In this document: piece by piece, positions 8,605 to 17,892 of the stretch
How positions within the stretch are numbered: position 1 is the first letter of the stretch
How the letters are laid out: each line of letters opens with the position of its first letter
NCBI RefSeq assembly: GCF_022829385.1
Contig: NZ_JAKSXX010000287.1
Span: 1 to 52,472, forward strand
From: Methylobacterium sp. J-070
Lineage (GTDB): Bacteria > Pseudomonadota > Alphaproteobacteria > Rhizobiales > Beijerinckiaceae
Direction: 5' to 3'
DNA length: 52,472 bases
Translations under genes and position numbers: made by a program
The notes under the pieces: generated by a model
What the model was told of the DNA's origin: nothing
Seen by the model: the letters and a program-made list of their open reading frames with translations, nothing else
The model's database searches: none

Positions 8605-8938
8605 GACGGCATCCGGTCGAAGCCCGCGGGGGACGCGACCCCGTCCGTCACCTTTGGCGACGCGGCGTGATCCGGGACGGCGCGCCGTCCGGAGCCGTGG
8701 CGCCCAGGCCCGGCGACCGCGTCCCCGGCGTCGACACGGCGACACCCGCCCACCATCGGGGCGCCTCGGTCGAGGCGGGCCCGATCCGTGACGGCGGGGC
8801 GGCTCCGGGCCGCCGGCTCGGCGGGACGACGCATCCGGCAAGAGATCCGCAACCCTCAGATGGGCAGACTGCATCCGGACGGGCGCCGCGGGTGTCCGGG
8901 GCGCGGTTCGCGCCGGTCGAACGGATCCGGACGCGCCG
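8605..8938. other. Intergenic region upstream of the hybrid kinase
   Basis: GC-rich spacer between the outer-membrane protein and the kinase start. No gene or clear regulatory element was seen; it presumably contains the kinase promoter. Confidence 0.3.
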
Positions 8939-11900
8939 ATGTCGCCAGACGTGCTTCCCCCGGCTGCGCCGCCGGGCCCCACCCCGGCCCCGGCCGGCGG
9001 CGACCGGGGGCCGGGGGAGGGCGCCTTCGGGTTCGGGCAGTGGCGCCTCGATCCGCGCACCCGGCGCATGACCCGGTCGGCGGCCCTGTCGCGCGTCCTG
9101 GGCGATCCGCCCGCGGAGCGCAGCCTGTCCCTGGACGCGCATTTCGCCTGCTATCACCCGGACGACCGGGCGGCCGTTATCGCGCGCGTCGAGGACCTGC
9201 TGGCCGGGCGCGCGCCGGCGATACCCTATCAGGCGCGGGCGCGCATCGTCCGGCCGGACGGCACCGGCCGCGACGCGATCATCCAGGGCTTCCCGGAGAT
9301 CGGCCCCGACGGCACGCTGATCGCGCTGCACGGGCTCCTGCTCGACGTGACCGATCTCGTGCGGTCCGAGCGGCGCGCGCACGAGACCGACACGCTCCTG
9401 CGGGGCACGCTGGACAGCATGGACCAGGGCCTCGTGGTCCTCGATGCCGCCCAGCGCGTCCGGGTGTTCAACCGCAGCGCGGCGGAGCTCCTCGACCTGC
9501 CGGGCGACGTCCTGCGCGTCGGCGTGGCCTTTCCCGACATCCACGCCTACCAGCGCGCCCGGGGCGACTTCGCGGCCGCGGAATCCGAGCTGCGGCTCGG
9601 GCTGATCGGCCGCGACCCCCAGGCGCTGCCGCCGGTCTTCGACTGGCGCCTGCCCAGCGGGGTCGTCCTGGAGGTCCGGCGCTCGGCCCTGGCGGATGGC
9701 GGCGCGGTCCTCACCTTCGGCGACGTGACCCAGAACCGCATCGCCGAGCGGGCGCTCGAGGAGAGCGAGCGCCGGTATCGGCTGCTCGCCGAGAACGCCA
9801 CCGACATCATCATCTGGTCCGACCTGACCACCTGCCGCCGCTACGTCTCGCCGGCGGTGCGCGCCGTCCTCGGCTACGCGCCGGAGGCGCTCGTCGGCAC
9901 GCAGCCCCTCGACTTCGTCCATCCCGACGACGTGGCGTCCTATCGCGCCGTGCTCGACGGGCTGACCAGCGGCCGCACCGCGCAGGCCCTGACCTGCCAG
10001 CGCTACCGGCACCGGGACGGCCACTGGGTCTGGCTGGAGATCTCGTTCAGCCTGACCCACGACGGGGCGACGGGCGCGCCGGACGGCTACGTCGCCACCC
10101 TGCGCGACGTGAGCGGCCGCAAGGCCGCGGAGGACGCGCTCCGCCTCAGCGAGGCGCGCTACCGGGCCCTCGCCGACGCGCTGCCCCAGCTCGTCTGGAT
10201 CGCCAGCACCGAGACCGGCGTGGCGACCTACGTCAACCGGCGCTTCGAGGATTATTACGGCCCGATCGGCCCGTCGCGGGCGGCCCGGATCGCCCGCAAC
10301 CATCCCGACGACGCGGAGCGGATGGAGCAGCTGTGGTCCGCGGCCCGGGCGCGCGGGAGCGCCTACGAGGTCGAGGGGCGGCTGCAGCGGCACGACGGCG
10401 CCTATCGCTGGCACAAGCTCGTGCTCCTGCCGATCTGGCAGGGCGAGACCATGATCGGCATGCTCGGCACCGCCCTCGACATCGACGAGATCGTGGCCGC
10501 GCGGCGGGAGGTCGAGGAGGCGAGCAGCCTGCTGGTCCTGGCCCAGCAGGCCGCCGACGCGGGCACGTGGCATCTCGACCTCGACAGCGGCCGGATCGAC
10601 TGGTCCCCCGGGAGCGCGCGCCTGCACGGGATCGAGACCGACCGGGATTACCGACTCGACGCCGAGACCTGGCTCGGCCTGATCGACCGCGCGGACGGGG
10701 AGCGGGCCCTGCGGATCGCCTCCGCGGCCGCGGAGGCCGGGGAGACCTTCACGATCGAGTTCCGGGTCCCGACCCCGGCGGGCGGGGTGCGCTGGATCAG
10801 CAGCGTCGGGCGCGGCGTGACCGGGCCGGACGGGCGCGCCCGGCGGATGCTGGGCCTCAACATCGACGTGACCGCCCGCAAGGCCGCCGAGGCGGCGCTC
10901 ATCGCCGCCAAGGCCGCGGCGGATTCCGCGCGCCTGGAGGCCGAGCGGGCGAGCGCGGCCAAGAGCGAGTTCCTGGCCACCATGAGCCACGAGATCCGCA
11001 CGCCGCTGAACGGGGTGATCGGCTACGCCGACCTGCTGCTCGACGAGGCCGATCTCGGGCCGGTGGCGCGCCGGCACGCCGAGCGCATCCGCGGCGCCGG
11101 CGCGGCGCTGCTGACGGTGGTCAACGACGTCCTCGATTTCTCGAAGGTCGAGGCCGGGCAGATCGAGATCGTGCCCCGGCCCTTCGCCCTCGCGGCGCTG
11201 ATCGACGACGCGGTCTCGATCGTGCGCCCGTCCGCCGAGCGCAAGGGGCTGGCGCTGACCATCGCGCGCGGGCCGGGCCTGCCGGACTGGATCGAGGCCG
11301 ACGAGGACCGGCTCCGGCAGATCCTCCTCAACCTGCTCAACAACGCCGTGAAGTTCACCCCGGCCGGCAGCATCGGCCTGACGGTCGAGGCGGGCCCCGC
11401 CGGACGGGCCGGCGCACGGACGCTGCGCTTCGCGATCCGCGACACCGGGATCGGCATCCCGGCCGACAAGTGCGACCGCCTGTTCCGGCGGTTCTCGCAG
11501 GTCGACGGCTCCGTCAGCCGCGAATACGGCGGGACCGGTCTGGGGCTCGCCATCTCGAAATCCCTGGTCGAGCTCATGGGCGGGACGATCGGGGTCGCGA
11601 GCGCCGCGGGACAGGGCTCGACCTTCTGGTTCGAGGCCCCGCTTCCGGCCGCCGCCCCGGCGGCGCGCTGCGAGCCGGCCGCCGCCGCCCTCCGCGGCAC
11701 GGGCAAGCGCCTCCTCCTGGCGGAGGACGTTCCGCTGAACCAGGACCTCGCCCGGACGATCCTGGAGGCGGCCGGGCACGCGGTGGACGTGGTCGGCGAC
11801 GGCGTCGCCGCGGTGGCGGCCGTGCAGGCCCGGTCCTACGACCTCGTGCTGATGGACGTGCAGATGCCCGTGATGGACGGCCTCGCGGCGACCCGGCGGA

Positions 11901-12412
11901 TCCGCGGGCTCGGCGGATCCGCCGGCCGCCTGCCGGTCGTCGCGATGACGGCGAACGTCCTGCCCCAGCAGGTGGCCGCGCTGCGCGCCGCCGGGCTCGA
12001 CGACCACGTGGGCAAGCCGTTCCGCGCGCAGGCGCTGCTCGCGGCGGTCGACCGCTGGACCGGCCGGGACGCGGAGCCGCGGCCGGGTGGCACGATCGAC
12101 CGGTCCGTCCTGGACGAGATGACCGGGATGGTCGGCCACGCGCGGATGGGCGACCTCCTGGCGATGCTGTCCCGGGAACTCACGCAGCGGTTCGGATCCC
12201 TCGCCCCGGAACTCGACCGCGACCGGCTCATGCTGGACGCGCACGCGATGGTGTCGGCGGCCAGCATGGTGGGATTCGTGGGCCTCGCCGAGACCTGCCG
12301 GACGGTGGAGGCGGCCTGCCGGGCCGGGGAGGACGTCGCGCCGATGATCGGCCCGCTCCGGGCCCGGGCGGCGGAGACGATCGCCGAGATCGCGGCGCTG
12401 CGGGCGGCCTGA
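8939..12412 (+). CDS. Multi-PAS hybrid sensor histidine kinase / response regulator with degenerate Hpt
   Basis: 1157 residues, no signal peptide or membrane segment, so likely a cytoplasmic sensor. Residues ~20-690 hold about five PAS/PAC units; recurring ends include LLLDVTDL, LTFGDVTQ, TLRDVSGRK, LGTALDID and LGLNIDVTARK. A HisKA domain follows with FLATMSHEIRTPLNGVIGY (phospho-acceptor His684). The HATPase has NLLNNAVKFTP, DTGIGIP and GGTGLGLAIS. A receiver domain contains LVLMDVQMPVMDG with Asp973. A C-terminal stretch (AHAMVSAASMVGF, His1102) resembles an Hpt domain but lacks the usual Lys-Gly after the His. The architecture fits an autophosphorylating kinase with internal His-Asp relay. 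No partner response regulator is next to it, so its output and signal are unknown. Confidence 0.9.
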   Translation: MSPDVLPPAAPPGPTPAPAGGDRGPGEGAFGFGQWRLDPRTRRMTRSAALSRVLGDPPAERSLSLDAHFACYHPDDRAAVIARVEDLLAGRAPAIPYQARARIVRPDGTGRDAIIQGFPEIGPDGTLIALHGLLLDVTDLVRSERRAHETDTLLRGTLDSMDQGLVVLDAAQRVRVFNRSAAELLDLPGDVLRVGVAFPDIHAYQRARGDFAAAESELRLGLIGRDPQALPPVFDWRLPSGVVLEVRRSALADGGAVLTFGDVTQNRIAERALEESERRYRLLAENATDIIIWSDLTTCRRYVSPAVRAVLGYAPEALVGTQPLDFVHPDDVASYRAVLDGLTSGRTAQALTCQRYRHRDGHWVWLEISFSLTHDGATGAPDGYVATLRDVSGRKAAEDALRLSEARYRALADALPQLVWIASTETGVATYVNRRFEDYYGPIGPSRAARIARNHPDDAERMEQLWSAARARGSAYEVEGRLQRHDGAYRWHKLVLLPIWQGETMIGMLGTALDIDEIVAARREVEEASSLLVLAQQAADAGTWHLDLDSGRIDWSPGSARLHGIETDRDYRLDAETWLGLIDRADGERALRIASAAAEAGETFTIEFRVPTPAGGVRWISSVGRGVTGPDGRARRMLGLNIDVTARKAAEAALIAAKAAADSARLEAERASAAKSEFLATMSHEIRTPLNGVIGYADLLLDEADLGPVARRHAERIRGAGAALLTVVNDVLDFSKVEAGQIEIVPRPFALAALIDDAVSIVRPSAERKGLALTIARGPGLPDWIEADEDRLRQILLNLLNNAVKFTPAGSIGLTVEAGPAGRAGARTLRFAIRDTGIGIPADKCDRLFRRFSQVDGSVSREYGGTGLGLAISKSLVELMGGTIGVASAAGQGSTFWFEAPLPAAAPAARCEPAAAALRGTGKRLLLAEDVPLNQDLARTILEAAGHAVDVVGDGVAAVAAVQARSYDLVLMDVQMPVMDGLAATRRIRGLGGSAGRLPVVAMTANVLPQQVAALRAAGLDDHVGKPFRAQALLAAVDRWTGRDAEPRPGGTIDRSVLDEMTGMVGHARMGDLLAMLSRELTQRFGSLAPELDRDRLMLDAHAMVSAASMVGFVGLAETCRTVEAACRAGEDVAPMIGPLRARAAETIAEIAALRAA

Positions 12413-12526
12413 CCGCCCGGAGCGGACTGGAACGCCGCGGCCAGCCCCTTGCGTCCGGAGCCGAGTGTGTCCGACCCTGCATCGATCGGCCGACGTGAGT
12501 CCCGTCGGCGCGGGGGAACACCGAAG

Positions 12527-13540
12527 ATGACATCAGCCGGTACGCAGAGCCGCCCCGTCGCGCTGGCGGTCCTGATGGCCCTGGTCCTGTCCGTCCTGGC
12601 GCCCGGCCCCGTCCGGGCCGCCGACCGGGAGGTCACCTTCGCCCATCAGGACATGGTGGTGCCGTTCCGGGCGCTGATGGCCTCGGGCGCGATCGAGAAG
12701 GCGACCGGCTACACGATCCACTGGCGCAAGTTCGGCGGCGGCGGCGACGTCATCCGCGCCATGGCCTCCGGCGGCGTCCAGATCGGGGAGGCGGGATCGA
12801 GCCCGATCGCCGCCGCCGCCTCGCAGGGGCTCGACATCCAGCTGTTCTGGATCCTCGACGAGATCGCCGATGCCGAGCAGCTCGTGGCGCGCACCGGCAG
12901 CGGCGTCAGAGGCGTCGCCGACCTGCGCGGCAAGCGGATCGCGGTGCCGTTCGTGTCGACGGCGCATTACCAGCTGATCGCCGCCCTGGCGGAGGCCGGG
13001 CTGACCCAGGCGGACGTCACGATCCTCAACATGCGCCCCCCCGAGATCGCCGCCGCCTGGGAGCGCGGCGACATCGACGCGACCTTCATCTGGGACCCGG
13101 TGCTGGCCCGGGTGAAGACCTCCGGCACCGTGGTGATCTCGGCGGGCGACATCGCCCGCCGGGGCAAGGCGACCTTCGACGGCCTCGTGGTCGACCGGGC
13201 CTGGGCGGCCCGGAACCGGGACTTCCTGGTGACGCTCGTCAAGCTGATCGCCGACCAGGACGCCGCCTACGCGGCCAAGCCGTGGGGCGAGGGCGCACCG
13301 GAGGTGACGGCGGTGGCGCAGATCACCGGCTCGACCCCGGCGGAGGTGCCGGCGAGCCTGGCAGCCTACCGGTTCCCGGCGCTGGCCGCGCAGGCCTCTC
13401 CGGCCTGGCTCGGCGGCGGCGCCGCCAAGGCCTTGACCGAGACGGCCGCGTTCCTGAAGGCGCAGGGCCGCGTCCAGGCGCTCGCGCCGGATTACGGCCG
13501 GTTCGTCACCGGGGCCTACGTGGACGCGGCCCGGAAATAG
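12527..13540 (+). CDS. tauA: Taurine-type ABC transporter substrate-binding protein
   Basis: 337 residues from the ATG at 12527, which follows a GGGGGAA ribosome site. Residues 1-30 are a signal peptide ending near VRAA. The mature protein is a type-2 binding fold of the TauA/SsuA family: FAHQDMVVPFRALMASG, YTIHWRKFGGGGDVIRAMAS, IGEAGSSPIAAAASQGLDI, LRGKRIAVPFVSTAHYQL, ERGDIDATFIWDPVL. The Trp-rich WRKFGGGGDV segment and the overall order match taurine binders better than general alkanesulfonate binders, but the ligand remains a prediction. It is the first gene of tauABC, 23 bases ahead of tauB. No tauD dioxygenase or Xsc-type desulfonation gene is nearby. Confidence 0.88.
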   Translation: MTSAGTQSRPVALAVLMALVLSVLAPGPVRAADREVTFAHQDMVVPFRALMASGAIEKATGYTIHWRKFGGGGDVIRAMASGGVQIGEAGSSPIAAAASQGLDIQLFWILDEIADAEQLVARTGSGVRGVADLRGKRIAVPFVSTAHYQLIAALAEAGLTQADVTILNMRPPEIAAAWERGDIDATFIWDPVLARVKTSGTVVISAGDIARRGKATFDGLVVDRAWAARNRDFLVTLVKLIADQDAAYAAKPWGEGAPEVTAVAQITGSTPAEVPASLAAYRFPALAAQASPAWLGGGAAKALTETAAFLKAQGRVQALAPDYGRFVTGAYVDAARK

Positions 13541-13563
13541 CCTGTCCCGGGACCGGAGGGCCC

Positions 13564-14355
13564 ATGATCGAGATCCGCAACCTCAGCGTCTGCTACGGCG
13601 CGGGCGCCGATGCGGTCGCCGCGCTGTCGCGGATCGACCTGACCATCGCCCCCGGGGAATTCGTGGTGGCGCTCGGCGCCTCCGGCTGCGGCAAGACCAC
13701 CCTGCTCTCGGCGATCGCGGGCTTCCTCGAACCCACGGAGGGGAGCATCCGCCTCGACGGCGTGCCGATCCGGGGTCCGGGGGCCGACCGGGGCGTGGTG
13801 TTCCAGCGCCACGCCCTGATGCCCTGGCTGAACGTGGCCGAGAACGTGGCCTTCGGTCCGCGGATGCGGGGCGTCCCCCGGACGGAGCGGCGCCGGATCG
13901 CCCTCGCGATGCTCGACCTCGTGGGCCTGGCCGGCTGCGCCGACCGGAAGGTCTACGAGCTCTCGGGGGGCATGCAGCAGCGGGTCGGCCTCGCCCGCGC
14001 GCTGGCGGGCGACCCGCGCGCGCTGCTGATGGACGAGCCGCTGGGGGCGCTGGACGCCTTCACCCGCGAGCAGATCCAGGAGCTGATCCTCCGGGTCTGG
14101 CACCGGACCGGCAAGATGGCCTTCTTCATCACCCACGACGTCGAGGAGGCGGTGTTCCTCGCGACCCGGCTGGTGATCATGAGCCCGCGCCCCGGGCGCA
14201 TCGTCGAGACCCTCGAACTGCCGTTCTCCCGGGCGGCGGTCGGCGGCCGCGACACGCGGGCCGTGAAGTCGGACCCCGCCTTCATCGCCGTGCGCGAGCG
14301 CGTGCTCGGGCGCATCCGCCAGGGTGCCGAGGCGCCGCCCGAGGCCCGCCGATGA
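13564..14355 (+). CDS. tauB: Taurine-type ABC transporter ATP-binding protein
   Basis: 263 residues. All ABC ATPase motifs are present: Walker A GASGCGKTT (residues ~39-47), Q-loop FQRHALMPW, signature LSGGMQQRVGLARAL, Walker B ALLMDEPLGALD and switch His in FFITHDVEEA. The start ATG at 13564 follows GGACCGGAGGGCCC, a good ribosome site. It is the cytoplasmic energy-coupling subunit of the importer formed with TauA and TauC; its stop overlaps the tauC start by four bases (ATGA), indicating translational coupling. The closest families are nitrate/sulfonate/taurine importers. Confidence 0.9.
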   Translation: MIEIRNLSVCYGAGADAVAALSRIDLTIAPGEFVVALGASGCGKTTLLSAIAGFLEPTEGSIRLDGVPIRGPGADRGVVFQRHALMPWLNVAENVAFGPRMRGVPRTERRRIALAMLDLVGLAGCADRKVYELSGGMQQRVGLARALAGDPRALLMDEPLGALDAFTREQIQELILRVWHRTGKMAFFITHDVEEAVFLATRLVIMSPRPGRIVETLELPFSRAAVGGRDTRAVKSDPAFIAVRERVLGRIRQGAEAPPEARR

Positions 14356-15191
14356 GCGGCCCGGCCCCGCACGCGCCGGCCGCGGCCGCCGATCCGGAGC
14401 CGCGGCCCGGACCCCGCCGCGGCGGCGCCGCGCTGGTCCCGGCCATCGGCACCGCCACCCTGCTCACGGCCCTCGGCCTATGGGTGCTCGTCACCCGGGC
14501 CGGCTGGGTGAAGCCGCTGTTCCTGCCGCCGCCGGAGGCGGTCCTGTCGGCCTTCGGGCAGGCCTGGAGCGGCGCGATCGACGGCGCCCCGCTCGGCATC
14601 CACGTCCGCGACAGCCTCCTGCGCGTCCTCGGCGCCTTCGGTCTCGCCGCCCTGGTGGGGATCCCCGCCGGCCTCGCCATGGGCACGAGCCGGATCGCCC
14701 GCGGCCTCCTCGACCCGCCGATCGAGTTCTACCGGCCGCTGCCGCCGCTGGCCTACCTGCCGCTGATGATCATCTGGTTCGGGATCGGCGAGCTGTCGAA
14801 GGTGCTGCTGATCTTCCTCGCCTGCTTCGCGCCCGTGGCGCTCGCCGCGCGGGCGGGGGCGCGCTCCGCCTCGACCGACCAGGTCAACGCGGCCCGGGCG
14901 CTGGGGGCGAGCCGCTGGCAGGTCCTGCGCCACGTCGTGTTCCCGGCGGCGCTGCCGGAGATCCTGATCGGCCTGCGGATCGGCATGGGCGTGGGCTGGA
15001 CCACCCTGGTCGCCGCCGAGATGGTGGCGGCCCAGGCCGGGCTCGGCCAGCTCGTCCTCAACGCCTCCAACTTCCTGCGCACCGACGTGGTGCTGATGGG
15101 GATCCTGGTGATCGGCCTGTTCGCCGCCCTGTTCGAGTTCGGGATGCGGCTCCTCGAGCGCGCGCTGGTGCCCTGGAAAGGGCGGCCCTGA
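14352..15191 (+). CDS. tauC: Taurine-type ABC transporter permease
   Basis: 279 residues. A Pro/Ala-rich N-terminal tail of ~35 residues precedes about six membrane helices (ATLLTALGLWVLV, VLGAFGLAALVGIPAGLAMG, LAYLPLMIIWFGIGELSKV, VLMGILVIGLFAALFEF). The EAA loop that docks on the ATPase is ARALGASRWQVLRHVVFPAA. It overlaps tauB by ATGA, so the three genes form one operon. The gene ends 78 bases from the convergent porin gene. Confidence 0.9.
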   Translation: MSGPAPHAPAAAADPEPRPGPRRGGAALVPAIGTATLLTALGLWVLVTRAGWVKPLFLPPPEAVLSAFGQAWSGAIDGAPLGIHVRDSLLRVLGAFGLAALVGIPAGLAMGTSRIARGLLDPPIEFYRPLPPLAYLPLMIIWFGIGELSKVLLIFLACFAPVALAARAGARSASTDQVNAARALGASRWQVLRHVVFPAALPEILIGLRIGMGVGWTTLVAAEMVAAQAGLGQLVLNASNFLRTDVVLMGILVIGLFAALFEFGMRLLERALVPWKGRP

Positions 15192-15269
15192 GGCGACGCG
15201 TACGAAGGTCGCCGCTGGTTCTGCGGCCGATCCAGCCGGCGAGCGGGCGGAGCATCGGCGTCCCGCCGA

Positions 15270-16955
15270 TCAGAACGGGTAGTAGCGCAGCGAGGTCAGG
15301 CCGGTGACCAGGTGGTTGGAGGGTGCGATCCCGGCCGCGCCCCGGAAGGCGTCCCGCTCGGTGTAGGAGACCTGCGCCCCCGCCACGAGCCGCCCGAACT
15401 GGCCCTTGTACAGGTCGTGCCAGAAGCCGCCGGTGATCTGGCGGATGTCGCGGCTCTCCGCCTGGCAGGACCCGCTCGCCGCGCCCTCGACGTCGCAGCC
15501 CGTCACCACGAGCGTCGGGGAGCCGTAGCCGGTGGCGTTGAAGGCGCCCGCCCGGGAGGCGTGCTCCCAGCCGGCATAGACGTAGACGTCGGTGCCCGGC
15601 TGGACGTGGGCGACCGCGCCGGCGAGGAGCTGGAAGGCGGGGATCGGCGCGACCGAGCCGTCGGCCTTCAGGGCGAAGTCCGGCAGCTGCGCCGAGCCGT
15701 AGCGGCCGATGCCCTGGCCGACGAGGCCGCTGACCTGCAGGTCGAGGCGCTTGTCGACCACCGGCAGGGTCGCGGCCCCGCCGATGCCGTAGCCCAGCGC
15801 CGTGTCGGTGCGGCCGGGGAGGCGCGTGGCGGCGGTGAGGTTCGTGGCGCTCAGCCGGTCGTCGAAGACGCGCACCAGGCCCTTCAGCTCGAAATGCCCG
15901 AACCCCGGTTCGACGGCGACCTTGCCGATGATGTCGGGGACGCTGCTGTTCGAGTAGGTGGTGGAATTGTTGAGGAGGCCCGCCGCGTCGCCGGTGTTGT
16001 TGACGTTGACGAGGCCGGGGGCGGCGAACGGGCTCGGCGGCAGCACGCTCTGGGGCGATTCCGCCGACAGGCCGACCCACAGGCCCGGGGCGACGTCCTT
16101 GACCACGCGCACCTGCGGATTGCGGGTCCAATTGAAGCCCGGCACGTACTGCGCGTCGATGGTGAGCGGGATCTGCTCCTTGAGCGGCGTGATGCCCGAC
16201 GCGTCGGTGGTGATCAGGCTCCAGGCCTGCCCGGCCAGGACGTGCCAGCCGGTATCGAGGGCATCGACGGTCGCGAAGATCTGCCGGATGCGGGGCGTGT
16301 AGCTGTTGCTCTCGCGCGAATTCGAGGTGGTGCCGGCTGCCAGGAAATCGAGCTCGTAATAGCCCGAGATCTGCAGCGTCGGCTCGACCCGGGCGGTGAA
16401 CAGCCCGCTCAGGCGGCTCTGCCGGGCGGAGAAGCGGAACTCGCTCTCCCGCGCTTGCGGGCTGTTGCGGAACGGGACGCCGTTGAAGTCGGTGGCGACG
16501 TCCGACACCGTGTTGGGATTGCGGAAGATGCCCGCGAATTCGACGAAGCCCCCGGGGGTGAAGCAGAGCGCCGGCCCGAGCGCGTAGCTTCCGGCATTGC
16601 AGGCGAGGTCGTTGGCGAGGATCACCGGCACGGGCGCGCCCGCGGCCGCCGGCGCCCCGCCGGGGCCGCCCGCCTGTGCCACGCGCTGCTGGCGCTCGGT
16701 GCGGGCGGCGAGGCGGGCCTGCTCCCGCGACAGAACCCGGCGCTCCCGGGCCTCCCCGGCGATCGCCGTCCGCTGCGCGCCGGCCTGCCGGCGCAGGGCG
16801 GCGAGTTCCTGCTGCATGGCCGCCATCTGGCGCTGCATCGCGTCCATCCGGGCCGCCATCTCGGCGGTGCTCTGGGCGCGGGCCGGAAGGGACAGGAGGC
16901 CGAGAGCGAGCCCGGTCGCGGCGGCGCGGGCGCTTCCCAGGGTCAGGCGCAGCAT
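15270..16955 (-). CDS. Outer-membrane porin with N-terminal coiled coil (DcaP-like architecture)
   Basis: 561 residues. Residues 1-27 are a signal peptide (ALGLLSLPARAQ). Residues ~29-90 are a heptad-rich coiled coil (MAARMDAMQRQMAAMQQ, AALRRQA). After a Gly/Ala/Pro linker, a large beta-barrel begins near VILANDLACNAGSYALG and ends with LTSLRYYPF, the aromatic terminal strand typical of outer-membrane insertion. Internal segments such as FVEFAGIFRNPN, LSGLFTARVEPTLQISGYYE and FEFLKGL-like repeats fit a 16-stranded porin. A periplasmic coiled coil that trimerises the barrel is a feature of DcaP-type porins. It probably passes small anionic or organic solutes. It converges on tauABC, which hints at uptake of a shared nutrient, but the link is only positional. 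Confidence 0.8.
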   Translation of the reverse strand: MLRLTLGSARAAATGLALGLLSLPARAQSTAEMAARMDAMQRQMAAMQQELAALRRQAGAQRTAIAGEARERRVLSREQARLAARTERQQRVAQAGGPGGAPAAAGAPVPVILANDLACNAGSYALGPALCFTPGGFVEFAGIFRNPNTVSDVATDFNGVPFRNSPQARESEFRFSARQSRLSGLFTARVEPTLQISGYYELDFLAAGTTSNSRESNSYTPRIRQIFATVDALDTGWHVLAGQAWSLITTDASGITPLKEQIPLTIDAQYVPGFNWTRNPQVRVVKDVAPGLWVGLSAESPQSVLPPSPFAAPGLVNVNNTGDAAGLLNNSTTYSNSSVPDIIGKVAVEPGFGHFELKGLVRVFDDRLSATNLTAATRLPGRTDTALGYGIGGAATLPVVDKRLDLQVSGLVGQGIGRYGSAQLPDFALKADGSVAPIPAFQLLAGAVAHVQPGTDVYVYAGWEHASRAGAFNATGYGSPTLVVTGCDVEGAASGSCQAESRDIRQITGGFWHDLYKGQFGRLVAGAQVSYTERDAFRGAAGIAPSNHLVTGLTSLRYYPF

Positions 16956-17335
16956 CGGCGGTCACCGGCGGGGTTGACGATCCCCGGACGGGATCGGGAG
17001 ATGAACATCCAAAAGGTGTAGGATCCGGCGTGCGACGCGCGCGTGACGTCGCGCGGGCAAGCCCCGCATCTCCGCGGGACACCGGACCGCCGGGACCGGA
17101 AGCCGCGCCGGGTCGGTGGCGCCACGCTCGCTACCGCGTTGTCCTGACAGGGATCCATGCTCGCGCCTCGTGTGCCGGATCCCCGGGGACGGCGTGCGGG
17201 CGGATGGCCCGGGCCTGCAGCCGGCAGCCTGCGACCTTCCGCCGGGACCTCCCGAACCGGAACTTGACCGTACGGCGACCGCGTTCCCCGGGAGATCGGG
17301 CTGCAAAGGCCCGCAACCGAACGGAGGTGACCCCG
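16956..17335. other. Divergent intergenic region between porin and DUF892 gene
   Basis: It should contain the leftward porin promoter and the rightward promoter of the gene at 17336. A TTGACG hexamer occurs at 16974-16979, but no matching -10 element was found at the right distance. No gene or RNA was recognised. Confidence 0.3.
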
Positions 17336-17845
17336 ATGGTCTTGGACGCACGCGCGATCTACGTCACGGCCCTGAAGAACACCCACGCCCTCGAGATGCA
17401 AGCCCTGCAGATCATGGAGCGTCAGGTCGAGCGCCTGGAGCGCTATCCGGAGATGGAGCAGGCCCTGCGCCGCCACATCGCGGAAACGCACGGCCAGCGC
17501 GACCGCCTGGAGGAAGCGCTCCGGAGCCTGGACGACAGCCCCTCGGCCCTCAAGGAGGGCTTTCTGGGCTTCGTCGGGAACATGATGGCCCTGGGACACG
17601 CCCCCGCTCAGGACGAGATCCTGAAGAACACCTATGCCAACCACGCCTTCGAGAACTTCGAGATCGCCGCCTACGAGTCGCTGCTCGCCATCGGCGACGC
17701 GGCCGGCCAGCAGGGGCACCGGACGGCCTTCCAACAGTCGCTCGAAGAAGAGCAGACCATGGCGGAGACGGTGCGCAGCCTGATCCGGCCGACCACGGAG
17801 CGCTACCTGTCGCTGACCACCGCCGGCGAGAAGGCGGACCGGTAG
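17336..17845 (+). CDS. DUF892 / YciE-like ferritin-fold protein
   Basis: 169 residues, all-helical. The start ATG at 17336 follows a near-perfect GGAGGTGA ribosome site. The sequence has the DUF892 layout of a four-helix bundle with paired acidic/His helices: IYVTALKNTHALEMQALQIM, RHIAETHGQRDRLEEAL, NHAFENFEIAAYESLLAI and QSLEEEQTMAETVRSLI. The Glu and His residues on these helices (HALEMQ, ETHGQR, ENFEIAAYE, EEEQTMAE) are placed where ferritin-like proteins bind two metals. Family members are stress-induced in other bacteria; the reaction is not known. A second, different member lies at 43019-43555. Confidence 0.85.
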   Translation: MVLDARAIYVTALKNTHALEMQALQIMERQVERLERYPEMEQALRRHIAETHGQRDRLEEALRSLDDSPSALKEGFLGFVGNMMALGHAPAQDEILKNTYANHAFENFEIAAYESLLAIGDAAGQQGHRTAFQQSLEEEQTMAETVRSLIRPTTERYLSLTTAGEKADR

Positions 17846-17892
17846 GCGCCGGCCCCGCCTGCGTCCGGTCGCAGGACCGTGGCCGGACGTGC

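Noticed and set aside
8648..12244. Very long open frame antisense to the hybrid kinase
   Set aside because: The plus-strand frame has kinase, PAS and receiver motifs; the antisense frame has none and arises from codon bias.
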